From positions 372,001 through 436,000 of the forward strand of contig NZ_RWIT01000001.1 of NCBI RefSeq assembly GCF_003944715.1: a stretch of 64,000 bases of DNA, read 5' to 3'. This DNA is from Hymenobacter rigui (GTDB lineage: Bacteria > Bacteroidota > Bacteroidia > Cytophagales > Hymenobacteraceae). Position 1 is the first letter of the stretch. The number at the start of each line of letters is the position of its first letter. Below the pieces are notes generated by a model, which saw nothing but the letters and a program-made list of their open reading frames with translations, was not told the origin of the DNA and did no database searches. The translations under genes and the position numbers were made by a program. This document shows, one piece after another, positions 57,291-64,000 of the stretch.

Positions 57291-58283
57291 ATGAAACACT
57301 TTGTACTGCTCTGTTCGGGGGCTCTGTTGCTGGTGCTGCACACTACCGCGGCCGTTGCCCAAACCGATGATCCGCAGCGTCCCCCCACGCCGTTGCCCGC
57401 CTACAAGATTTCGGCGGAGGTGGATACCGCGCGCGGGTGGCAGCGGGGTGGGGCCGGTACGCTCAATTTCAGCCAGGTGAGCCTGCGTAACTGGGCCCCG
57501 GGTGGCCAAAGCTCATTGTCGCTGCTGGCTATGGGCAACCTGTTCCTGCACTACCGCGGCCCGGAACACACGTTTGATCTGGCGGGCAACATGGTGTACG
57601 GCCTGCTGAAAGCCGGCAAGAGCCGCATCCGGAAAAACGACGACCGGCTGGAGCTCAATGGCCGCTATGCCCGGCAGTTTACCCAAACCCTGTCGTACGC
57701 GGCTCAGGTAAACCTGAAAACCCAGCTGACGCCCACCAAAGCCCCGGAAAAGCCGGACTCCCTGTTATCCCGGTTTTTTGCGCCCGCCTACATTCTGGTC
57801 TCATTGGGCATCGAATACAAGCCCAACACCGATTTCTCCCTGTTTCTGTCGCCAGCCACCGGTAAGTTTACCGTAGTGGCCGACCAGACTCTGGCCGATG
57901 CCGGCTCGTTTGGGGTGCGGGCCGCCCGCCTGGGCCCCAACGGTCAGCTGGTGCGCGGCACTGGGCAGCGGCTACGGCAGGAGCTGGGAGCGTACCTGAA
58001 TGCCCGGTATCGGCACGTGCTGTTTACCAATATCACCTACAATACCAAGCTGGAGCTGTTCAGCAACTACTTTCACAACCCCCAGAACATTGACGTGAAC
58101 TGGGAAAACCTGATTGACTTCAAAGTGAACAAGTTTGTCAGCGCCAGCGTCACCACGCTGCTGGTATACGATGACGATATTCGGGTGCCGCTGGACCGCA
58201 ACGAAGACGGGGTGCCCGATGACCGGGGTCGGCGTATCCAATTCAAGGAAACCCTGGGAATCGGCCTGGCTTACAAGTTTTAA
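57291..58283 (+). CDS. DUF3078-family outer-membrane beta-barrel protein
   Basis: The 330-residue precursor has a signal peptide (MKHFVLLCSGALLLVLHTTA). The mature protein shows alternating strands (LSLLAMGNLFLHYRG, TFDLAGNMVYGLL, DRLELNGRYARQFT) and ends in Phe (GIGLAYKF), as outer-membrane barrels do. The motif LNFSQVSLRNWAPGGQSSLS is the DUF3078 signature. Function is unknown. It starts 19 bases after the mscL terminator and has no clear -7 box of its own. Confidence 0.87.
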   Translation: MKHFVLLCSGALLLVLHTTAAVAQTDDPQRPPTPLPAYKISAEVDTARGWQRGGAGTLNFSQVSLRNWAPGGQSSLSLLAMGNLFLHYRGPEHTFDLAGNMVYGLLKAGKSRIRKNDDRLELNGRYARQFTQTLSYAAQVNLKTQLTPTKAPEKPDSLLSRFFAPAYILVSLGIEYKPNTDFSLFLSPATGKFTVVADQTLADAGSFGVRAARLGPNGQLVRGTGQRLRQELGAYLNARYRHVLFTNITYNTKLELFSNYFHNPQNIDVNWENLIDFKVNKFVSASVTTLLVYDDDIRVPLDRNEDGVPDDRGRRIQFKETLGIGLAYKF

Positions 58284-58392
58284 CCGAAATTGAACTAACT
58301 TTACTACCTGCCCGTTGGCCGCAGAAATCAGGAGTCACTTCCTTCCGCCCGCGTTGGTATTGCCCACGGTTTTTTGCTCTGTTTGTCCTAGT

Positions 58393-58851
58393 ATGAAGAA
58401 GTTTCTCTCTATTCTGGCTCTTGCCGCTGGTGTGCTGGTTGCTCCTGCCGCGAAGGCGCAAAGTACCGCCTCCGCCCGCGCCGACAACGCCAGCCAGCTG
58501 CAACGGGCCAATGAGGAAGGACTACGTAAAAAACGGAAAGCTTCCGCCACGGATATTGCCCGCGTGCAGCGCCGTATGAGCATGAACCCCGACGAAGCCA
58601 AGCGTGACCAGCAGATGGAAATTCTGGAGGCCCGTTCGGGTATGGGGACAGCCAACACCAGCTTCGGGCGGGCATCCGGTCCGGCCCGGCAGTACGAGAA
58701 GGGAGCCGGTGGGTTCACCGTGCGCAAATTCAAGGATAACCGCATTGGCACGGCCCGCCAGAAGCGCGGCCAGACTCGTCCAGCCGGATTCGTGGATCCA
58801 AAAGGCAAGCCCCTCAGTCATAAAAAGAAAAAGCATTTCCTGTTTTTCTAA
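58393..58851 (+). CDS. Small basic exported protein of unknown function
   Basis: The 152-residue precursor has a signal peptide (MKKFLSILALAAGVLVAPAA, cleavage near AKAQ). The mature 130 residues are very rich in Lys and Arg, look disordered, and end in KKKKHFLFF. No family is recognised. It begins 109 bases after the DUF3078 gene; TAACTTTA at 58296-58303 may be a relaxed -7 box. A strong terminator follows. Confidence 0.7.
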   Translation: MKKFLSILALAAGVLVAPAAKAQSTASARADNASQLQRANEEGLRKKRKASATDIARVQRRMSMNPDEAKRDQQMEILEARSGMGTANTSFGRASGPARQYEKGAGGFTVRKFKDNRIGTARQKRGQTRPAGFVDPKGKPLSHKKKKHFLFF

Positions 58852-58876
58852 GCAAGGCAGTGCTTTCAGTAGCTAT

Positions 58877-58911
58877 AAAAAAAGACCCGGCGCAATGCTC
58901 CGGGTCTTTTT
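58877..58911 (+). terminator. Terminator after the small basic exported protein
   Basis: AAAAAGACCCGG pairs with CCGGGTCTTTTT around a 9-nt loop, with the T-run on the plus strand. Confidence 0.85.
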
Positions 58912-58996
58912 GTTTCTTCAGCGGTACCAGGGCCACCGTTCGCCCCCAGCCCAGCCGAAGAAGATGGGCTCCTGCAGCAGGTGCAGGGGAAAATGC

Positions 58997-59242
58997 TTAA
59001 TGTCGGGGCCGGGCCAGGGCAGGCCCGTTGTTGAGTCGGGTGTTTTTGGTAACGAATGCTTTTCCGGGGAGTGAGGGCTGGAGGGGAACTAATGGCCGGG
59101 TAGTGAAGCGTATGGCGTTGGTATCGGGGCGCATAGGTAGTATTTCCTGCTTCCTGTTGGCCGTCGTAGCCATATCAGGAAGATGCGTACAGGCAACTGT
59201 TCCCAGAAGCAGTAATCCTAATATGTAGCGGTTTATCTTCAT
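58997..59242 (-). CDS. Small putative lipoprotein (81 aa)
   Basis: The protein starts MKINRYILGLLLLGTVACTH, a short lipoprotein signal with Cys at residue 18 (GTVAC). The rest is polar with several Arg and Pro residues and no recognised domain. Small lipoproteins of this kind are common in Bacteroidota. The opposite strand has a poor-quality overlapping frame. It lies 55 bases from the outer-membrane protein gene upstream, on the same strand. Confidence 0.55.
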   Translation of the reverse strand: MKINRYILGLLLLGTVACTHLPDMATTANRKQEILPMRPDTNAIRFTTRPLVPLQPSLPGKAFVTKNTRLNNGPALARPRH

Positions 59243-59297
59243 CCTCAGAAAATGAAAACGTAGAGTTATTCAACTCGTCGGCTACCCCTCACCTGAC

Positions 59298-60116
59298 CTA
59301 AAAACGAGCCGTCAGACCCAGCTTCAGGTAACTCATATCATAGCCTGCTTCCGCAAACGCCCCAATGTTGTCCGTCAGGAAATAGCGCCCCCCAATGAAG
59401 ATTCCCGCCTCTACTCTGGCCCCACCATACGAGTTGTCGTAGCGCCCACCCAGGTACTCTGAGTAGTACGTGTCTTTGTAGCTTTCGATGCGGGTGCCAA
59501 CGCTTACGCCAGCGTAAGTATCCAGCTTGTTGTTCTGCAACAAGTCGTAGTGGTACGTGCCCCGCACCAGCACAATTACATTGTTCCAGCGGGCTTTGTA
59601 GTCGGTACCCGGATAATCATAGTGGTAGCCCTTATACCCGATCAGGCCCCCAATCCCAATCACGCCAGGGCCGATACCTTCCAGAATACCTTTCTCCAGT
59701 GAGAGGCTCACGGCCGGGGTAGCTTTCAGGCTGCCGCCAAACCCATAGCCGTACCCCAGTCCCAGCCCGATACCCAGGTTCACCATGGTAGTGCCTTTCT
59801 GAAATAACGCATTGCCGGTAGCCTGGGAGGCTGATTTTGCTACGGGCGAAGTAGCTGGGGCTGGAGTAGCCGGAGCCGCCGCTACGGGCGCGGGCTTGGT
59901 TGCCGGTGCAGCGGCTGGTTTAGCAGGAGTCTTTACTACGGCAGCAGTACGGGGCGCCGGTTTTGCTGTGGCGGGGCCTGTTGCCCGAGTTACAGTAGTA
60001 GTGCGAGCGGCAGTGGCCACTGGCCTGGCAGCAGGCTTGGTGGCAGGTTTCGTTTGGCCCAGTGCGGAACTGGCAGCCAGCACTGCAACAGAAAGAAGTA
60101 GAGGTGTCGCTTTCAT
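59298..60116 (-). CDS. Outer-membrane beta-barrel protein with long Pro/Ala/Thr linker
   Basis: The 272-residue precursor has a signal peptide (MKATPLLLSVAVLAASSALG) and a low-complexity segment of about 75 residues rich in Lys, Pro, Ala and Thr (TKPATKPAARPVATAART and onward). The last 160 residues form an OmpW/OMP_b-brl-like barrel (MVNLGIGLGLGYGYGFGG, YAGVSVGTRIESYKD, EAGIFIGGRYFLTDN) ending in Phe (LKLGLTARF). The linker may cross the peptidoglycan layer. Function is unknown; it could carry a small-molecule or structural role. Confidence 0.8.
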   Translation of the reverse strand: MKATPLLLSVAVLAASSALGQTKPATKPAARPVATAARTTTVTRATGPATAKPAPRTAAVVKTPAKPAAAPATKPAPVAAAPATPAPATSPVAKSASQATGNALFQKGTTMVNLGIGLGLGYGYGFGGSLKATPAVSLSLEKGILEGIGPGVIGIGGLIGYKGYHYDYPGTDYKARWNNVIVLVRGTYHYDLLQNNKLDTYAGVSVGTRIESYKDTYYSEYLGGRYDNSYGGARVEAGIFIGGRYFLTDNIGAFAEAGYDMSYLKLGLTARF

Positions 60117-60240
60117 AGGATGGAGGTGAGGTAGCAGAGAACTGTGTCAGGGTTGATTAGGAAGTGCAATAATTTCCTGATCTGATACAAAATTACACGC
60201 GGCCATTTCTTGCGTCAATAGCATGATGATGTGAAGGGCT

Positions 60241-60287
60241 CAAAACGCACCAAGGCCCCGACTCGTGAGAGCCGGGGCCTTGGTGTT
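60241..60287 (-). terminator. Terminator of infB
   Basis: On the minus strand CACCAAGGCCCCG and CGGGGCCTTGGTG form a 13-bp perfect stem around a 12-nt loop, followed by CGTTTTG; it begins about 20 bases after the infB stop codon. Confidence 0.8.
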
Positions 60288-60306
60288 GAACGAATATCGG
60301 AATGCC

Positions 60307-63300
60307 TTACAGCGTTCGTTTCACTTCCTGTTCTTCGAAGCCTTCGATGTTGTCTCCCTCCTGCAGGTCGTTGAAGCCTTTCAGCGAGATACCGCACTCA
60401 TAGCCCTGGCGTACTTCCGACACGTCGTCTTTGTAACGCTTGAGGTCCTGAATTTCGCCCGAGTACACCACAATACCGTTGCGCACCAGGCGCACTTTGG
60501 TTTTGCGGGTGAAGGTACCGTCCGTTACCATACAGCCGGCAATGGTGCCCACTTTGGTAATGTTGAATACCTGACGAACCTCGGCGTTGGCTACTACAAC
60601 CTCTTTCACCGTCGGGGCCAGCATGCCTTCCATGGCATCCTTCACCTCGTTGATGGCGTTGTAGATAATCGAGTAGAGGCGGATATCGATCTGCTCCTGC
60701 TCGGCCAGCTTGCGGGCGCTCTGCGAGGGCCGCACCTGGAAGCCAATAATGATGGCGTCAGAGGCCGAGGCCAGCAGTACGTCGGTTTCCGAAATGGCAC
60801 CTACGCCTTTGCTCAGGATGTTCACGGCCACTTCCGGCGTGCTCAGCTTCAGCAGCGAGTCGGCCAGTGCTTCTACCGAGCCGTCCACGTCGCCTTTCAC
60901 AATAACATTGAGCTCTTTGAACGAACCGATTGCCAGACGACGACCAATTTCATCCAGGGTGATGTGCTTCTTGGTGCGCATGCTCTGCTCACGGGCCAGC
61001 TGCTGACGCTGCGTAGCCAGTTCACGGGCTTCGCGCTCCGTTTCCATCACCTGAATCTTGTCACCAGCCTGCGGGGCCCCGGTCAGACCGAGTACCTGCA
61101 CCGGCGTAGCCGGACCAGCCTGCTTCATTTTCTTACCGCGGTGGTCAGTCATGGCCTTCACGCGGCCGAAGTGCGGACCAGCCAGCACGATGTCGCCCAC
61201 CTGCATGGTACCGGTTTGCACCAGAATGGTGGTCACGTAACCCCGGCCTTTATCGAGCGAGGCTTCGATAACCGTACCCACGGCGTTGCGGTCGGGGTTG
61301 GCTTTCAGCTCGAGAATCTCGGCTTCCAGCAGCACCTTTTCCAGCAGGTCGTCGATACCCAGACCGGTTTTGGCCGATACTTCCTGGCTCTGATACTTAC
61401 CACCCCATTCCTCTACCAGAATATTAATAACCGACAGCTCTTCCCGCACTTTGTCGGGGTTAGCACCGGGCTTATCAATCTTGTTGAGGGCAATAACGAT
61501 GGGTACACCGGCTGCCTGCGCGTGGTTGATGGCTTCCTTCGTCTGCGGCATTACCGAGTCGTCGGCGGCTACCACAATGATGGCAATGTCCGTCACCTTG
61601 GCACCACGGGCACGCATGGCGGTAAACGCTTCGTGACCCGGCGTATCGAGGAAGGTGACGCGCTTGCCCGATTTGGTCATTACGTCGTAGGCCCCGATGT
61701 GCTGGGTAATACCGCCGGCTTCACCTTTGGCTACGTTGGCGTTCCGGATGTAGTCAAGCAAAGAGGTTTTACCGTGGTCTACGTGACCCATGATGGTCAC
61801 AATGGGAGCCCGCGGCTGGAGGTCCTCTTCGTTGTCTTCAATTTCGATGGTCGTATCCTCTTCCTCGGCACTCAGGAATTCCACGTCGTAGCCAAACTCA
61901 TCGGCAATAACCGTAATGGCTTCGGCGTCGAGGCGCTGGTTGATGGAAACGAACATGCCCATATTCAGGCACACCTTGATAACTTCGTTTACCGGCACGT
62001 CCATGAGCGAAGCCAGGTCGTTAGCCGAAATAAACTCGGTTACTTTCAGGGTTTTGGCGTCCAGCTCGTTCTGCGCGCGCAGAGCTTCACGGTCTTCTGC
62101 AGCCATGTTCCGCTTGTCGCGGCGGTACTTGGCGCGGTTCTGCTGCTGACCACCACGGCCACCGCTGAGTTTCGCCAGCGTTGCCTTGATCTGCTCCTGA
62201 ATCTGCTTGTCGTTTTGCTCAGGCGTGAGCGGAACCGCGGGCTGACGGGTGTTGCCACCACGGTTGTCCCGGTTGCCGCCTTGCTGACCGCCACCCGGAC
62301 GGTTGCCACCTTGCTGGCCGGGGCCGCCCGGACGGTTACCACCGCCTTGCTGGCCAGGGCCACGGTTACCACCCTGCTGACCCAGACCGGCTTGACCGCC
62401 GGTCTGGCCGGGGCCGCTCATCGGGATGCGCTGGCGCTTTTTCTTATCGTTGGCATTGAGGCCGCTCTTGCGCACATCCGATGATGCCACAGGGCGGGCT
62501 CCCCGTCCACCACCGCCACGGCGCGACGAATCGAGGGGCAACTCAATTTTACCCAGTACCGTGAGGCCTTTCAGCTGGTCGGCTTTGGCCAAGATGGTAC
62601 CTTCCTCCGTGGCGGCTTCAGGAGCTTCAGCCGCTGGTGCGGGAGCCGCCGGAGCAGCCGGTGCTTCGGGAGCCTTAGGAGTTGCCGCTACCGGAGCCGG
62701 TGCCACCGGGGCTGCTTTGGGAGCTTCCGGGGCCGGGGTAGGAGCCGGGTGGGGCGTTTCGACTGCCGGAACCGCTGCCGGAGCAGGGGCGGGTGCAGGA
62801 GTCGGAGCGGCCGGGGCCTCGGGAGCTTTAGGGGCTTCCACCACTTTGGGAGCCTCGGTAGCTTTCGGAGCCTCTGGAGCCTTGGGCGCTTCAGCCGCTG
62901 GCTGTGGAGCCGCCGAAGCCGGAGTGGGCTTGGGAGGAACCGGACGCCCTTTGGCATCTAGTTCAATTTTGCCCAATACCTTCAGGCCGGGCACGCGCGC
63001 GGGCTCTTCTGCCGGAGCTGGTGCTGATGTTGGTGCTGATATTGGTGCCGGTTGAGGAACCTCAACGGCCGGAGTCGGCTGCGCTACAGGCTGAGGGGCC
63101 GGCGCTGCCGGTTTCGGGGCGGGTGCAGCAGCCCGCGCTTGAGCGGCCTGGGTAGCCGCAGCTTCCAGCTCACTCTGGCGCTTGGCCTGGCTTACTTTGG
63201 CGGCGTCCATCTTGTCCTGTGCCGACGACGCGAAGGCCTTCTCAAGCAGAGCAACTTGCTCTGATGATAGCTTGGTCGTGGGTTTGTTTTCGATGGAATG

Positions 63301-63393
63301 CCCTTTTCCCGCCAGAAAATCCACAATTGTGGAAAGTCCAACGTTCAGGTCTTTGGCCGCCTGATTCAGCCGTTTGGTTGCTGCTTCCGCCAT
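60307..63393 (-). CDS. infB: Translation initiation factor IF-2
   Basis: IF-2 places initiator tRNA on the 30S subunit. The 1028-residue protein starts [20 protein letters not shown] (IF2_N), then has a Pro/Ala/Val-rich region (about 75-270) and a Gly/Gln/Asn/Arg-rich stretch (about 331-377). The G domain carries GHVDHGKT near 533, DTPGHEAF near 584 and NKID near 638; domains II-IV follow. ATG 63393 is the expected start, and a TACCTTTG box is at 63427-63434. It follows nusA as in most bacteria, though a hairpin stands between them. Confidence 0.97.
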   Translation of the reverse strand: MAEAATKRLNQAAKDLNVGLSTIVDFLAGKGHSIENKPTTKLSSEQVALLEKAFASSAQDKMDAAKVSQAKRQSELEAAATQAAQARAAAPAPKPAAPAPQPVAQPTPAVEVPQPAPISAPTSAPAPAEEPARVPGLKVLGKIELDAKGRPVPPKPTPASAAPQPAAEAPKAPEAPKATEAPKVVEAPKAPEAPAAPTPAPAPAPAAVPAVETPHPAPTPAPEAPKAAPVAPAPVAATPKAPEAPAAPAAPAPAAEAPEAATEEGTILAKADQLKGLTVLGKIELPLDSSRRGGGGRGARPVASSDVRKSGLNANDKKKRQRIPMSGPGQTGGQAGLGQQGGNRGPGQQGGGNRPGGPGQQGGNRPGGGQQGGNRDNRGGNTRQPAVPLTPEQNDKQIQEQIKATLAKLSGGRGGQQQNRAKYRRDKRNMAAEDREALRAQNELDAKTLKVTEFISANDLASLMDVPVNEVIKVCLNMGMFVSINQRLDAEAITVIADEFGYDVEFLSAEEEDTTIEIEDNEEDLQPRAPIVTIMGHVDHGKTSLLDYIRNANVAKGEAGGITQHIGAYDVMTKSGKRVTFLDTPGHEAFTAMRARGAKVTDIAIIVVAADDSVMPQTKEAINHAQAAGVPIVIALNKIDKPGANPDKVREELSVINILVEEWGGKYQSQEVSAKTGLGIDDLLEKVLLEAEILELKANPDRNAVGTVIEASLDKGRGYVTTILVQTGTMQVGDIVLAGPHFGRVKAMTDHRGKKMKQAGPATPVQVLGLTGAPQAGDKIQVMETEREARELATQRQQLAREQSMRTKKHITLDEIGRRLAIGSFKELNVIVKGDVDGSVEALADSLLKLSTPEVAVNILSKGVGAISETDVLLASASDAIIIGFQVRPSQSARKLAEQEQIDIRLYSIIYNAINEVKDAMEGMLAPTVKEVVVANAEVRQVFNITKVGTIAGCMVTDGTFTRKTKVRLVRNGIVVYSGEIQDLKRYKDDVSEVRQGYECGISLKGFNDLQEGDNIEGFEEQEVKRTL

Positions 63394-63426
63394 TCTATGC
63401 TCGCGAACGATACTCTTATCTTGGTG

Positions 63427-63434
63427 CAAAGGTA
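63427..63434 (-). promoter_or_regulatory. Putative -7 box of infB
   Basis: TACCTTTG on the minus strand, 33 nt upstream of the ATG at 63393 and downstream of the nusA-infB hairpin. The -33 position shows no TTTG. Confidence 0.45.
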
Positions 63435-63455
63435 CTAACTTAAATCTTGCCGGGC

Positions 63456-63493
63456 GGCGCTAAAATCTAACCACCCGGTTAGATTTTAGCGCC
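63456..63493. terminator. 17-bp perfect hairpin between nusA and infB
   Basis: GGCGCTAAAATCTAACC (63456-63472) and GGTTAGATTTTAGCGCC (63477-63493) pair fully around ACCC. On the minus strand it begins 25 bases after the nusA stop. No T-run follows, so it may attenuate rather than fully stop transcription, or mark an RNA processing site. Confidence 0.65.
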
Positions 63494-63517
63494 CGTGCCG
63501 TACCGGCCGCCGCGCAC

Positions 63518-64000
63518 TCATTGCGCGTCGCCGGAATTTGGGGTTTCGTCGTCCTGGTCGTCGCTGTCTTCGAACTCCTGACGGATGACGCGGAAGAGCT
63601 CTTCCACGGTTTCTTCCTCCAGCTCCGTGCGACGCACGATGTCCTCTTTACTGACTGCCAATACGGCCCGGCCGGTATCGAGGCCGATTTTCTTCAGCTC
63701 ATCGATGATCCAGCCTTCAATCTCGTCCTGGAACTCGTCCAGGGCAATATCTTCTTCGAAGTCGCCGGCATCCCGGAATACGTCGATTTCCATACCTACC
63801 AAGCGCGAGGCCAACTTAATGTTGGCACCGCCGCGGCCAATAGCCAACGAAACCTGATCGGGCTTTAAGAACACCGAAACCCGGCCAGTTTGTTCGTTGA
63901 TTTTCATCGACGTGAGTTTGGCCGGCGACAAGGCCCGGGCAATGTAGAGCTCCAGGTTATCGGTGTAGTTGATGATGTCGATGTTCTCATTCTCCAGTTC
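63518..64000 (-). CDS. nusA: Transcription termination/antitermination factor NusA, C-terminal part
   Basis: The frame is open to the right edge, giving the last 160 residues. It covers part of the second KH domain (KPDQVSLAIGRGGANIKLAS) and an acidic tail (EFEDSDDQDDETPNSGDAQ). NusA modulates RNA polymerase pausing and termination. The N-terminus lies outside the window. It is followed by infB, the usual order, with a hairpin in the gap. Confidence 0.95.
   Translation of the reverse strand, partial: ELENENIDIINYTDNLELYIARALSPAKLTSMKINEQTGRVSVFLKPDQVSLAIGRGGANIKLASRLVGMEIDVFRDAGDFEEDIALDEFQDEIEGWIIDELKKIGLDTGRAVLAVSKEDIVRRTELEEETVEELFRVIRQEFEDSDDQDDETPNSGDAQ

Noticed and set aside
60265..62484. 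739-codon frame opposite infB
   Set aside because: A mirror of the infB reading frame with odd amino-acid composition and no family signature.
1..64000. CRISPR array or insertion sequence
   Set aside because: I saw no regularly spaced direct repeats and no transposase or integrase reading frame in the window.

Overview
The window looks like chromosomal DNA of a GC-rich member of the Bacteroidota, most likely the Hymenobacteraceae (Hymenobacter-like). This rests on a full-length SprA (type IX secretion translocon), three secreted proteins with type A T9SS sorting tails, the gene order maeB-ruvA-sprA-gcvH-vanZ, a TonB-dependent receptor with a carboxypeptidase-regulatory N-terminus, and repeated TAnnTTTG (-7) promoter boxes upstream of genes. 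Genus assignment is inference. I found no CRISPR array, prophage or insertion sequence.

Layout. 1-620: the start of an AT-rich gene of unknown function that runs off the left edge, probably the rim of an acquired segment. 624-10.6 kb: mfd, small membrane and housekeeping genes (YdjM-type hydrolase, NYN-cold-shock RNA-binding protein, thioesterase, DUF962, GNAT, YajQ, TerC). 10.6-17.6 kb: a secreted M36 protease, a TrmH-type methyltransferase, divergent mutS, then tRNA-Gly(GCC) and tRNA-Leu(TAA). 17.6-28.2 kb: a T9SS beta-propeller-repeat protein, a MoxR-acyltransferase-flippase operon, a T9SS beta-helix protein beside a TonB receptor, and yicC. 28.5-42.5 kb: an exported protein, then an M28 peptidase, vanZ, gcvH, sprA, ruvA and malic enzyme, all on the minus strand. 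42.7-46.9 kb: a LysM transglycosylase and a tatA-tatA-gatA operon. 47.2-48.2 kb: a GAF-LytTR regulator. 48.4-55.6 kb: a six-gene minus-strand envelope cluster (flippase, dut, nucleotidyltransferase, TPR protein, DUF4292 lipoprotein, EnvC-like LytM factor). 55.7-64 kb: enoyl-CoA hydratase, mscL, several outer-membrane or exported proteins, infB and the 3' part of nusA.

How the parts fit: SprA would export the M36 protease, the SBBP protein and the beta-helix protein through the outer membrane. The LysM transglycosylase, EnvC-like factor, DUF4292 lipoprotein, TPR protein and flippase form an envelope-building set. The remainder is mostly DNA repair (mfd, mutS, ruvA, dut) and translation (infB, nusA, gatA, tRNAs).

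The most unusual signals are not large new operons. They are a LytM domain that has lost nearly all its zinc ligands, a nested 99-nt inverted repeat after gatA, a structured region with a strong terminator after the LytTR regulator, a perfect hairpin plus -7 box splitting nusA from infB, repeat arrays flanking sprA, an A-C mismatch in the tRNA-Gly acceptor stem, and the AT-rich gene at the left edge.
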